From an uncultured Clostridia bacterium (GTDB lineage: Bacteria > Bacillota > Dehalobacteriia > UBA4068), in NCBI GenBank assembly GCA_944390945.1, contig CALXRV010000060.1, positions 1 through 39,556 on the forward strand: DNA of 39,556 nucleotides. Reading direction: 5' to 3'. Shown here piece by piece: positions 1-8,614 of the stretch. Under the pieces are notes generated by a model. It was given only the letters and a program-made list of their open reading frames with translations, searched no databases and was not told the DNA's origin. Each line of letters opens with the position of its first letter. Position 1 is the stretch's first letter. The translations under genes were made by a program, and so were the position numbers.

Positions 1-299
1 TGCAGATCCGCAACATTAGTGGGCTTTGCTGGCATACCCGGCATTTGTGGCCTGGACGGCTGTGGCCTGGGTGGTTGCGGCCTGGGCGGCTGCGGCCTGG
101 GCGGCTGTGGCCTGGGCGGCTGTGGCCTGGGCGGCTGTGGCCTGGGCGGCTGCGGCCTGGGCGGCTGCGGCCTGGGCGGCTGCGGCCTGGGCGGCTGTGG
201 CCTGGGCGGTTGCGGCCTGGGCGGTTGCGGCCTGGGTGGTTGTGGTCGTGCCGGTTGTTGGGGTTGGGGTGCTGTTGGCCGCGGATTGCGAATCGGCAT
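1..299 (-). CDS. Proline-rich RPQPP-repeat protein, partial (3' end outside window)
   Basis: The minus-strand frame starting with ATG at 299 is open to the left border, so its stop lies outside the window. AGGAGG at 307-312 precedes this ATG by 7 bases, a textbook spacing. The product starts MPIRNPRPTAPQPQQPA, then carries about 12 exact RPQPP pentapeptides encoded by the 15-bp tandem array, and ends (as far as visible) with SRPQMPGMPAKPTNVADL. Every base that differs between array units falls on a third codon position here, giving silent Pro or Gln changes. In the competing minus frame (Ala/Gln/Thr pentapeptides) the same changes alter residues and the AGGAGG touches the start directly. No signal peptide or catalytic motif is visible. 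The low complexity would suit a structural or surface or coat-type protein, but the function is unknown. Confidence 0.62.
   Translation of the reverse strand, partial: MPIRNPRPTAPQPQQPARPQPPRPQPPRPQPPRPQPPRPQPPRPQPPRPQPPRPQPPRPQPPRPQPPRPQPPRPQPPRPQPSRPQMPGMPAKPTNVADL
61..240. repeat. 12-unit 15-bp tandem repeat
   Basis: Twelve back-to-back 15-bp units of plus-strand form tgyggcctgggyggy fill these positions exactly, with degenerate copies at 46-60 and 241-255. Units differ only at three C/T positions. The array encodes RPQPP pentapeptides in the minus frame that starts at 299. Arrays of this kind change copy number by slippage, so the protein length may vary between strains. Confidence 0.95.
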
Positions 300-355
300 A
301 GGTCATCCTCCTCATCACAGCAACAATAAGCCGCTGCGGACGATTTTATTTTAGT

Positions 356-1069
356 TTATGCACGCAGCACGGGAAAGGTTGTCGCTAATGCGCGCACATC
401 AGCCAATGGCATCATTTCGATATAGCGCTCACAGCGTTCGGTGCAGTTGGCGCAGGCGGAATAGGCATCATCTGCCTCTGTTTCCCCGCCTGGTTCCTGG
501 TTGGCTGTAGCGGCTGGCCGGTTGAACAGGTTACCCATCTGTCCCAGGCTACCCAGCATGGAAAGCAGGTTTGGGTCAAAACCGCCGCCATGTCCCTTCC
601 GGCTGTTGTTCGCTGCTGTTTCTGCTTCTGTGCCGGCTTCCGTTTCGGGTGGGCTGTCCGGAATATCTTCCGTCATGGGGTTGGCATCCGCTGCATATGC
701 CTGCGTTTCACTTTGTGATGCTGCGGTCGGTTCTACATCGATTACCGGCGCTGGCTCTTCCGCGCTTTCCGATGGCGTCGTAGCGCTAGATTGCGCAGGG
801 TTTTGTCCTTGGAGTAGGGAGAAGAGTTGCATCATCTGAGGCAGGGCGGATATGGAGGATGCTCCACTAGTGGCTGCGCCGGACAGGTTGGAAAGACCGG
901 TCAGGCCGGCAAGCCCGGATAGGCCGGATAGGCCGGATAGACCGGATAGACCGGATAAGCCGGCCAAACCGGATAGACCGGCAGATCCGAAAGGAGCCCC
1001 TGCGCCCCCTGTGCCGCTCAATGTCCCCAATAACTGCATCATCCCCGCCATATCTGGCATCCCAGCCAT
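356..1069 (-). CDS. Low-complexity Met/Gly protein with GLS triplet repeats and a Cys-rich tail
   Basis: I do not recognise the family. The 237-residue product starts MAGMPDMAGMMQLLGTLSG; ATG at 1069 is chosen because GGAGGT lies 6 bases upstream, while the GTG at 1075 abuts it. Eleven Gly-Leu-Ser/Ala/Thr triplets follow near residues 31-63. Then come hydrophobic Met/Leu stretches (LPQMMQLFSLLQGQ and LLSMLGSLGQMGNLF) separated by an acidic Pro/Glu/Thr-rich spacer. The C-terminus has a cysteine group, CANCTERCERY, followed by a short helix-like end. There is no signal peptide. It lies 57 bases upstream of the proline-rich repeat gene on the same strand, so the two probably form one transcription unit. 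A coat or other assembly protein is possible, but this is a guess from composition. Confidence 0.7.
   Translation of the reverse strand: MAGMPDMAGMMQLLGTLSGTGGAGAPFGSAGLSGLAGLSGLSGLSGLSGLSGLAGLTGLSNLSGAATSGASSISALPQMMQLFSLLQGQNPAQSSATTPSESAEEPAPVIDVEPTAASQSETQAYAADANPMTEDIPDSPPETEAGTEAETAANNSRKGHGGGFDPNLLSMLGSLGQMGNLFNRPAATANQEPGGETEADDAYSACANCTERCERYIEMMPLADVRALATTFPVLRA
881..979 (-). repeat. 9-bp tandem repeat coding for Gly-Leu-Ser triplets
   Basis: Eleven consecutive in-frame 9-bp units encode GLS, with GLA, GLT and one NLS variant, inside the gene at 356-1069. The plus-strand unit is close to gataggccg. The middle five units are nearly identical at DNA level, suggesting recent slippage expansion. 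Confidence 0.85.
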
Positions 1070-1132
1070 AGCCACACCTCCCTGCGTGTTTACAGCTTAT
1101 GCGCCCGCCGTTGCCGTGAACCTTGTCTCCGC

Positions 1133-1172
1133 AAAAAAAAACTGCTGCAGCTCTGACTGCAGCAGTTTTTTT
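1133..1172 (-). terminator. Rho-independent terminator after the DegV gene
   Basis: A perfect stem, actgctgcag pairing with ctgcagcagt around the loop ctctga, is flanked by an A-run on the left and a T-run on the right, so it can act in both directions. It lies about 40 bases after the DegV stop codon and before the repeat-protein gene. Confidence 0.85.
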
Positions 1173-1211
1173 GCGAACAAGATTGATGCAGGCGCCGAAA
1201 AGGCGCGGTAT

Positions 1212-2099
1212 TTAATGCGTGCGCGTATCGCCCCAGAAAAAGAGGGCAACTGTCCCCGGGCCGGTATGGGAGCCGATCACCGTACCAATCGAATTGATCA
1301 TCACCTTGCCGTCCAGGTTGGGAAAACGTTCTTCAATCATGTCTGCGACACGGCGTGCGTCTTCCTCGCAGGCAGATTGCGAAATAAAACATTTGCCGCT
1401 GTACTGCAGCCCGCCTTCCGCATGCTCCTCCATTCGATCAACGATGGCACGGATCACCTGCTTTTTCCCGCGGTATTTCTGGCGCGGGATCAGTTTGCCT
1501 TCATCGTTAACATTGAGCAGTGGGCAGATGTTCAGCGTCTGACCGACAAAGCCGGATACTTTTGAGACACGGCCGCCACGGATAAAACTGGTGAGATCCG
1601 TGGAGAAAAACCAGTGGTGCAAATTCAGCTTATGCGCTTCCAACCATGCTGCATTTTCATCGATCCCCATGCCGTTATCACGATTTTGCCGGGCAGCCTC
1701 GACCATCAAACCAAAGCCTGATGATGCGGCTAAAGAATCGATTACATAAATTTTCCGCTGCGGATATTTTTCTGCCAGTTGCTGCTGTGCAACGCGTGCA
1801 GAATTGATCGTGCCGGAAATACCGCTCGACAGGGCAAGATGCAGGACATCCTGGCCGGCAGCAAGCGCAGCTTCAAACATCGCCGTATAGTCACCGACGC
1901 TAACCTGGGAGGTCACCGGTTGCGCGCCGTCTGTTATGCGCTGGTAGAACTCGTCAAACGGCATGGATTTACCGAGATCATCGGGATAATCTTTGCCATC
2001 CATCAGAAAATGGAACTGGGCAAACGGAATATTATGCTCAGCAAAATAAGAAGCCGGCATGTCTGCTGTGGAACAGCAACTAATTTGATAGGGATACAT
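1212..2099 (-). CDS. DegV family fatty-acid-binding protein
   Basis: This 295-residue protein is a full-length DegV-family member. In this family the protein binds a fatty acid in a cleft and, in Firmicutes such as Staphylococcus (FakB), presents it to a fatty acid kinase. Visible hallmarks are PVTSQ at residues 61-65, the SSGISGT loop at 91-97 whose serines contact the carboxylate, and the RGGRVSK segment in the second domain. The start at 2099 is supported by AGGAGG upstream. A promoter-like TTGACA element lies upstream at 2207-2212, and a strong terminator follows, so the gene is probably transcribed alone. No kinase partner (FakA type) is in the window. Confidence 0.93.
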   Translation of the reverse strand: MYPYQISCCSTADMPASYFAEHNIPFAQFHFLMDGKDYPDDLGKSMPFDEFYQRITDGAQPVTSQVSVGDYTAMFEAALAAGQDVLHLALSSGISGTINSARVAQQQLAEKYPQRKIYVIDSLAASSGFGLMVEAARQNRDNGMGIDENAAWLEAHKLNLHHWFFSTDLTSFIRGGRVSKVSGFVGQTLNICPLLNVNDEGKLIPRQKYRGKKQVIRAIVDRMEEHAEGGLQYSGKCFISQSACEEDARRVADMIEERFPNLDGKVMINSIGTVIGSHTGPGTVALFFWGDTRTH

Positions 2100-2182
2100 C
2101 TAGCCCTCCTTCCCCCGCCAGCAGGCGGAATGGCAAATAGAATGACCGGCGTGCAGCCAGGCTGCAAACGCACGGCCATTAC

Positions 2183-2212
2183 TATTTTCCATCATTTGCT
2201 GGGGGATGTCAA
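2183..2212 (-). promoter_or_regulatory. Candidate promoter for the DegV gene
   Basis: On the minus strand a perfect TTGACA (2207-2212) is followed after 18 bases by AAAATA (2183-2188) preceded by TGG, like an extended -10. It lies about 85 bases upstream of the DegV start codon. Confidence 0.5.
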
Positions 2213-2234
2213 GGAAAATCTTTGCAAATAGGCC

Positions 2235-3365
2235 CTATTCCCGATAAAGCGGCATTTCCGCTGCTACCTGCTGCAGATCGGCGATGATCGGCAGTTTCTG
2301 TGGGCAGGCGGCTTCGCACTTGCCGCAACCTATGCAGCGATCAGCACGTTCTGCTTCTTTCATCATGACGTAATAAGCAGAGCGCGTGGCAGCAACATTG
2401 CCAAACTTGGCAAAGTCATTCCAGATTTGGAAACAGCGTGGAATGTTTACGCCCTGCGGGCAAGGCATGCAGTAGCTGCAGCCGGTGCATCCGTTACGTA
2501 CACGGCTATCCAGCATTTGCCGCAATTCAGCAACTGCCTGTTGCTCTGTTGCGGAAAGCGGCTGAAATGGCGAGAACACGCGCAGATTCTCTTCCAGCTG
2601 AGCCTGATCGCTCATTCCGGAGAGGATGACCTTTACCTGCGGCAGGCTGGCAACATAGCGCAGCGCCAGAGTGGCGGGACTATCCGTGCAACCATAGCGT
2701 TGCAGAATGGCATAGCCTTCTTCCGGCAGGCGCGCCAGAGAACCACCCTTGACCGGTTCCATGACCACAACCGGAATGCCCAGCTCGCCAGCGAGTTCCA
2801 GTCCTTTCAGCCCTGCCTGCAGTTCAGTATCCATGTAGTTAAGCTGGATCTGGCAGAAATCCCAGCTGTGCGCCCGCAGAATTTGCTCGAATAGCGCATA
2901 GTCGTCATGGAAAGAAAAGCCAAAGAAACGTAGTTTGCCGGCGGCCCGCAATTCCTCACAGGTTTCGAGCACATGGTTACGCTGCATGTTTTCCCAGCGT
3001 GCCGCATTCAGCGAATGCAGAAGATAGAAATCGATATAATCTGTCTGCAGCCGTTGGAGCTGTTCTTCAAAATAATGCTTGGTATCCGATTCCTTTTCGA
3101 TCAACCAAACCGGCAGCTTGTCCGCCAGCAGATAGCTTTCGCGCGGGAATTGCCGCAGGGCTGTGGAGAGGATAGATTCGCTTTTTCCTTCATGATAGTT
3201 GTAGGCTGTATCATAATAGGTGATCCCGGACCGCATTGCTGTTTCAACCATTTGGTTGGTGCGTATCTGATCAACCTGTTTGTCCGCATGTTGCGGCAAG
3301 CGCATTGCGCCAAAACCGAGTAGGGAAGGGGATACGGACAAAGCTTCCATTTTTCTGTATTCCAT
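2235..3365 (-). CDS. Aldo/keto reductase with C-terminal 4Fe-4S ferredoxin domain
   Basis: The product (376 residues) joins an NAD(P)H-dependent aldo/keto reductase barrel to an iron-sulfur tail, the architecture of the COG1453-type oxidoreductases. The reductase catalytic set is visible: Asp52, Tyr57, Lys83 and His117, with the usual spacing. Near the C-terminus there are two cysteine clusters, CTGCSYCMPCPQG and CIGCGKCEAACPQ, the second a classic 4Fe-4S site. The start at 3365 is preferred over the upstream in-frame start at 3455 because AAGGAG lies 7-8 bases before it and the barrel begins directly after. The physiological substrate is unknown; the ferredoxin tail suggests electrons can pass between NAD(P)H and an iron-sulfur partner. 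It precedes the DegV gene on the same strand with a likely promoter between them. Confidence 0.92.
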   Translation of the reverse strand: MEYRKMEALSVSPSLLGFGAMRLPQHADKQVDQIRTNQMVETAMRSGITYYDTAYNYHEGKSESILSTALRQFPRESYLLADKLPVWLIEKESDTKHYFEEQLQRLQTDYIDFYLLHSLNAARWENMQRNHVLETCEELRAAGKLRFFGFSFHDDYALFEQILRAHSWDFCQIQLNYMDTELQAGLKGLELAGELGIPVVVMEPVKGGSLARLPEEGYAILQRYGCTDSPATLALRYVASLPQVKVILSGMSDQAQLEENLRVFSPFQPLSATEQQAVAELRQMLDSRVRNGCTGCSYCMPCPQGVNIPRCFQIWNDFAKFGNVAATRSAYYVMMKEAERADRCIGCGKCEAACPQKLPIIADLQQVAAEMPLYRE

Positions 3366-3446
3366 GCTGTCGCTCCTTTCAAGCCGGCCGCCGGCTGATG
3401 GTATGATGTGGTCCTTACTCCATGTAATGATTTCAAAGAAAGCAAT

Positions 3447-3466
3447 ATCCGGCACAGCTGCCGGAT
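3447..3466 (-). terminator. Hairpin at the end of the dppABCD unit
   Basis: Arms atccggc and gccggat pair around a six-base loop. Read on the minus strand, a T-rich stretch (attgctttcttt) follows. It lies just after the dppD stop and before the aldo/keto reductase gene, so it probably ends the transporter transcript. The T-run is weak. Confidence 0.5.
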
Positions 3467-3511
3467 ACCGCTTCCCCTTTCGTCCCGTCGGGATATTCCG
3501 CTTTAGGGCAG

Positions 3512-4594
<1,083 letters not shown>

Positions 4595-4611
4595 TGCAGC
4601 GCACTCCTTTC

Positions 4612-5619
4612 TTAATATTTTCCGCGCATCTTGGGATCCAGTGCGTCACGCAGGCCATCGCCCAGCATGTTCAACGAGAGCATGGTTGTGCAGATGAAGA
4701 AGGCGGGGATGATCAGCTGATACGGATAAATTTCCATCAGCGCGGCGCCGGTACGCGCCAACAAGCCCCAGGAACACATCGGCGCAGCGATACCAATACC
4801 GATGTAGGAAAGGAAGGCCTCATTGAAGATGGCATTCGGAATCGCCATCGTCATATTGGTAATCAGAATGCCGCTGATATTCGGTAACATATGGCGAATG
4901 ATCACGCGCATATCACTGGCGCCCAAGGTTTTGGCAGCCAAAACATATTCGCTGCTCTTTAGCTGCAACACCTGGCCACGTACAAGCCGGGCACTGCTGA
5001 TCCAACCGATGGCGACCATGGCGACGATCAGGCTGACAATGCCGGAGCCCATCACCACCATCAGCAGAATGGCAAGGATGATCATCGGAATGCCGTACAA
5101 CACGTCGATGATACGCATGATAATCATATCCGCCCTGCCGCCAAAATAACCGGCAACACCGCCGACCAGGCAGCCGATCACCGTATTGATGGAGACGACC
5201 GCCAGACCGATGAAGAGCGAGACGCGTGCGCCCATCCAGGTACGCGCCCAGAGGTCACGCCCCATCTGGTCCGTACCAAAAATATGCGGCGCCAGCTTTT
5301 CGCCACTTTCTGCTGCGGCGGCAATCTCGTCTTCCGAATTCTGCATCGGTTCCAGGTTCATCGCACGGGAATTGTTCGTGCGATAACTGTAAGGCGTGAG
5401 CATCGGCGCAAAAATGGCCATCAGGATATAGATGACGAGGATGATCAGGCCCAGGGTTGCAACAGGGTTCTTGCGCAGCTTGATCCAGGCATCCTGCCAG
5501 TAGGTCAGGCTGGGACGCACGACCTTGTTCATCTCTTCCGTGTTCTTCCCCACGCGCTGCAGCAGCTCGTCTGTCAACTCGATATTTGGGGTATTTTTTC
5601 CCGCGATCGTTTCTGTCAT
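4612..5619 (-). CDS. dppC: Peptide ABC transporter permease, DppC/OppC type
   Basis: This 335-residue inner-membrane permease has a long cytoplasmic N-terminus (about 55 residues), a first membrane span at roughly 57-76 and the BPD-transport core further on. The EAA loop that docks the ATPase is visible as EYVLAAKTLGASDMR. The OppC-type N-terminal segment (WIKLRKNPVATLGLII) identifies it as the C rather than the B subunit. The start has GAGGAGGG upstream. It begins 3 bases after the dppB stop and is followed by dppD, consistent with one polycistronic message. Confidence 0.93.
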   Translation of the reverse strand: MTETIAGKNTPNIELTDELLQRVGKNTEEMNKVVRPSLTYWQDAWIKLRKNPVATLGLIILVIYILMAIFAPMLTPYSYRTNNSRAMNLEPMQNSEDEIAAAAESGEKLAPHIFGTDQMGRDLWARTWMGARVSLFIGLAVVSINTVIGCLVGGVAGYFGGRADMIIMRIIDVLYGIPMIILAILLMVVMGSGIVSLIVAMVAIGWISSARLVRGQVLQLKSSEYVLAAKTLGASDMRVIIRHMLPNISGILITNMTMAIPNAIFNEAFLSYIGIGIAAPMCSWGLLARTGAALMEIYPYQLIIPAFFICTTMLSLNMLGDGLRDALDPKMRGKY

Positions 5620-5622
5620 CTG

Positions 5623-6573
5623 TTATCCCTCCTCTCCATCGTCCGCTTTCTGTTTGCTTTCTGCCAGCTTGATACGCGGATCCACGATACCGTAGAGGAT
5701 GTCCACCACCAGATTGGCCGAAACGAGGAAAATGCCATAAAAAGCCGTCATGCCCAGCACCATCGTATAGTCCAGATCGTGCACGCTTTCCACATAAAAC
5801 TTACCCATACCAGGAATGGCATACATGCTTTCGATCACGAATGTACCGGTGAGGACGGCTGCGACCAAAGGACCCATTACTGTTACGATTGGCAGGATGG
5901 AATTGCGGATCTGATGCCGCCAGATGACTTGGAAATTCGATAGGCCTTTCGCTTTTGCCGTCAGTATGTAATCCTGATGGATGACCTCCAGCATGGAAGA
6001 GCGCATCAGGCGGGTGATCAGGGCCAGGGTGTAGAAGCTGAGCGCCACTACCGGTAGAATAGTATAAGAAAAACCATTCCATAAACCTGCAGGCAGAACA
6101 CGTAGTTTGATTGCAAAAATCAACTTCAGCAATGCACCAATGATAAAGTCCGGCATGGAGACGCCAATGATAGCGACAAGTACACAGACATAATCTATGA
6201 CGCGTCCTGCCTTTTGCGCAGCCAGCGTACCGAGGATTAGGCCAACGACCAACGCCAGGCCCAACGCACGCAGGCCAAGATCAGCCGAATATGGGAAAGT
6301 CTGCGCGATCGTGCTGTTCACCGAGCGGCCGGTGTAAATCAGGGATACGCCGAAATCGCCCTTTAACAGATTGCCCAGATAAGCAAAATATTGCTGGATA
6401 AGCGGTTTGTCCATTCCATAATATGCTTCCAGCCTGGCGCGTACCTCATCGGTGACCTTGGGGTCGTTGAAAGGATCACCGGGCAGCAGACGCACGAGGA
6501 AAAAGATGATCGTAATCAGCACCAAAAGGGTAAATACCGCAATGATGCAACGTTTGAGTATGTATTTTGGCAA
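5623..6573 (-). CDS. dppB: Peptide ABC transporter permease, DppB/OppB type
   Basis: The product starts MPKYILKRCIIAVFTLLVL, typical of OppB/DppB. The TTG at 6573 is chosen because AAGGA lies 9 bases upstream; a TTG at 6582 is in frame but crowds that site. The family's RLLPGDPF segment after the first membrane span and the EAA loop (DYILTAKAKGLSNFQ) are present. At about 316 residues it has the usual length, with six predicted spans. It follows dppA after a 112-base gap containing a strong hairpin, and runs directly into dppC. Confidence 0.92.
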   Translation of the reverse strand: MPKYILKRCIIAVFTLLVLITIIFFLVRLLPGDPFNDPKVTDEVRARLEAYYGMDKPLIQQYFAYLGNLLKGDFGVSLIYTGRSVNSTIAQTFPYSADLGLRALGLALVVGLILGTLAAQKAGRVIDYVCVLVAIIGVSMPDFIIGALLKLIFAIKLRVLPAGLWNGFSYTILPVVALSFYTLALITRLMRSSMLEVIHQDYILTAKAKGLSNFQVIWRHQIRNSILPIVTVMGPLVAAVLTGTFVIESMYAIPGMGKFYVESVHDLDYTMVLGMTAFYGIFLVSANLVVDILYGIVDPRIKLAESKQKADDGEEG

Positions 6574-6638
6574 ATAAACCAAATCCTTTCTATTGAAATC
6601 AAGACTTGGTCAAAATTGATCGGTGATAAATGCGGGAG

Positions 6639-6664
6639 CGGGGAGCGCCTTTACGCGCTCCCCG
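6639..6664. other. Intercistronic hairpin between dppA and dppB
   Basis: A perfect 10-bp GC-rich stem (cggggagcgc and gcgctccccg) encloses the loop ctttac. No T-run follows on the minus strand, so it looks less like a terminator than a structure that protects the dppA part of the message. Such hairpins are common after binding-protein genes, which are needed in excess over permeases. Confidence 0.65.
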
Positions 6665-6685
6665 TTTCCGTGTTGAGCATATGAT

Positions 6686-8395
6686 TTAGTTGTTGGCACC
6701 AGTAGTGCTACCGGACATGTTGATGCAGAACCAGTCAACAGCGCCGTCCATGAACAGTTCGGCGGTATGATCCGGCAGGAGAGAAGCATCTTCCAGATAG
6801 CTGTTTGCCACGTCAACCGGGATATCGGCCAGGTCGAGTTCGCCGGTACGCATCAGGTCGAAAGCAGCATCCTGATCCATAACGTGGATGGTGACGGAAT
6901 CCAGCTTGATGGATTCGCGATCCCAGTAATTCTCGTTCGGAACCATGGTGATGCTCTGGTCGACGAGGTATTCGGTGATCACGAACGGACCATTGCCCAG
7001 CAGCGTATCCGCGCTGGAAGCATAGTCCACACCATACTGCTCAACCAATTCCTGCTTGACAGGATGGAAGGGCGGCATGTCGAGGAAGCTCAGATAGTAC
7101 GGCGCAGGTACGTCGAACTCGATGACAAAGGTGTAATCATCCGGAGCGGAAACGCCCAGTTCTTCCACAGCCATTTCACCGGCGAGGACGGCGGTCGCAT
7201 TCTTGACTTCGGAAAGCACCCAGCTGTAGCTGGCCGCAGTGTTCGGATCTGCCAAGCGGCGGAACGCATAAACGAAATCGTTCGCTGTCAGCGGGCTGCC
7301 ATCGGACCAGCAGGCATCCTGGCGCAGATGGAAGGTCATCGACATATTGTCTTCAGCGATCTCCCAGCTTTCCGCAACACCGGGACGTACTTCCGCGCCC
7401 AACGTATGGACGAGGCCTTCACTGTAGCCCTTGATCGCAACATAGGATGCGGAGGCATTGAACAGCTGCGGATCGATGGTGGGAATGTCGGTCTGGGAGA
7501 AGCTGAGATCCTGCTCTTCCTGGCCATCAAAGTAAGCGTAGATGTAGTCGACCGTCGGGCCAAGGTAGTAACGGACGATGCCTTTCAGGTTGTTGGCATA
7601 GGCCCACGGACGCTGACGGACCTGCAGCGGCACGATGCCGGCTTCTTCCAGCAGGATCTGTTCTGCTTCCGCATACATGGCAAGGCGGGTCGCCTTATCG
7701 GAATAGGTGTTGGCGGTGTTGACCAGCTCGTCATAACGTTCGTTGCTGAATTTACCGCCGTTCTGCGCATTGGTGGAAACGAAGTAGCTCAGGTAGGTGT
7801 AAGGATCGTCATAGTCCGGCATCCAACCGGCGTAGATCAGCTCAAAGTTGCCGGCTACGCGGTCATCGAGCATCGCGCGGTAGGTGACGGTTTCGATCTC
7901 AACATTGATGCCCAGGTTGCGGTTCCACTGATCCTGGCAGTTTTCGGCGATCGGGCGATTGCCTTCATCATCCGAGATCTTGATCTTGATCGTGATTTCG
8001 GAAGGATCGGAAATGCCGAGCGTTTCCATCGCAGCGGTCAGATGCTGCTGCGCCAGTTCCAGGTCAGCAGTGGATTGGTAGACATCCATCGGATATTCTT
8101 CCGCATAGGTCGTCTCCGCACCTGCGACGAGCGGCAGTACGAAGCGGGTGCCCGGATAATAAAGACCGGAGCTGGCTACCGCGACGTATTCTTCACGGTC
8201 GAGCGCATAGTTTAGAGCAAGACGAAAATCCTTGTTCTGCAGAAGTTCCTCAACGGTGAATTCGCCGCTGGCTTCCGAGCTGCCTTCTTCAGTGCCCGGA
8301 TCATCCGCGGGGGTCTCCTCCTGCGCGCATGCCGCAAAAATGCACAGCGACAGACAAAGCAGGAAAACGAGCAGTAACAGCTTGCTTTGTTTCAT
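6686..8395 (-). CDS. dppA: Peptide ABC transporter substrate-binding lipoprotein with circularly permuted domain order
   Basis: This 569-residue protein begins with a lipoprotein signal (MKQSKLLLLVF to the lipobox FAAC, Cys23) and an acidic linker to about residue 50. Then the order is reversed from every DppA/OppA I know. Residues 51-291 match the family's second half: LLQNKDFRLALNYALDREE, the AGWMPDYDDPYTYLSYF segment, and the end region GIVRYYLGPTVDYIYAYFDG. Residues 292-569 match the first half: FSQTDIPTIDPQLFN, GLVHTL, VAESWEIAEDNMSMTFHLR, WSDGSPLTANDFVYAFRRL, GNGPFVITEY, NYWDRESIKLDSV, ending WFCINMSGSTTGANN. Each half occurs once, so the total length is normal. The cut falls where domain I of the family passes into domain III, and the new join links the natural C- and N-termini, both in domain I. 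GAGGAGG precedes the start. It heads the dppABCD unit and should be a membrane-anchored peptide-binding protein. Confidence 0.9.
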   Translation of the reverse strand: MKQSKLLLLVFLLCLSLCIFAACAQEETPADDPGTEEGSSEASGEFTVEELLQNKDFRLALNYALDREEYVAVASSGLYYPGTRFVLPLVAGAETTYAEEYPMDVYQSTADLELAQQHLTAAMETLGISDPSEITIKIKISDDEGNRPIAENCQDQWNRNLGINVEIETVTYRAMLDDRVAGNFELIYAGWMPDYDDPYTYLSYFVSTNAQNGGKFSNERYDELVNTANTYSDKATRLAMYAEAEQILLEEAGIVPLQVRQRPWAYANNLKGIVRYYLGPTVDYIYAYFDGQEEQDLSFSQTDIPTIDPQLFNASASYVAIKGYSEGLVHTLGAEVRPGVAESWEIAEDNMSMTFHLRQDACWSDGSPLTANDFVYAFRRLADPNTAASYSWVLSEVKNATAVLAGEMAVEELGVSAPDDYTFVIEFDVPAPYYLSFLDMPPFHPVKQELVEQYGVDYASSADTLLGNGPFVITEYLVDQSITMVPNENYWDRESIKLDSVTIHVMDQDAAFDLMRTGELDLADIPVDVANSYLEDASLLPDHTAELFMDGAVDWFCINMSGSTTGANN

Positions 8396-8430
8396 GTTTT
8401 CTCCTCCTCTTGTTTTTAGCTCCTGGCTAC

Positions 8431-8452
8431 ATTATATCCCGGATGGGATATA
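8431..8452 (-). promoter_or_regulatory. Palindrome overlapping a -10-like element upstream of dppA
   Basis: A perfect inverted repeat, tatatccc (8433-8440) and gggatata (8445-8452) with a four-base centre, overlaps TATAAT read on the minus strand (8431-8436). No good -35 is seen at 16-18 bases. The palindrome lies about 40 bases before the dppA start codon and could be an operator or part of an activator-dependent promoter. Confidence 0.5.
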
Positions 8453-8614
8453 AAACATGAATCACACGGTATTAGGTAAACGAGAGACAGTATAGGGTGC
8501 GCAGCCTTCCGCTGGTCCAGAGTTTGCCTTGAAGCAGAGGTCTAGAAAGGCACTTCCTGCCACGCCGTCCGCCGAGGTTTACCAGTAACAGCTGAATTCA
8601 AGTGTTGTCGGATG

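Noticed and set aside
46..255. CRISPR array
   Set aside because: Units are 15 bases, contiguous and coding; there are no unique spacers and no cas genes.
16..318. Minus-strand Ala/Gln/Thr repeat frame as the gene
   Set aside because: Array differences change residues in this frame, the only ribosome binding site touches its ATG, and the neighbouring frame starting at 299 has correct spacing.
19..354. Plus-strand Gly-Cys repeat protein
   Set aside because: No ribosome binding site before its GTG, the wrong direction for the local genes, and it is explained as the complement of the proline-rich frame, whose wobble positions coincide.
6767..8215. 482-codon plus-strand open frame opposite dppA
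   Set aside because: It is a mirror frame caused by the GC-rich codon use of dppA; it has no ribosome binding site and no domain features.
6686..8395. Fusion of two different binding proteins or a tandem duplication
   Set aside because: Only one copy of each family half is present and the total length matches a single binding protein.
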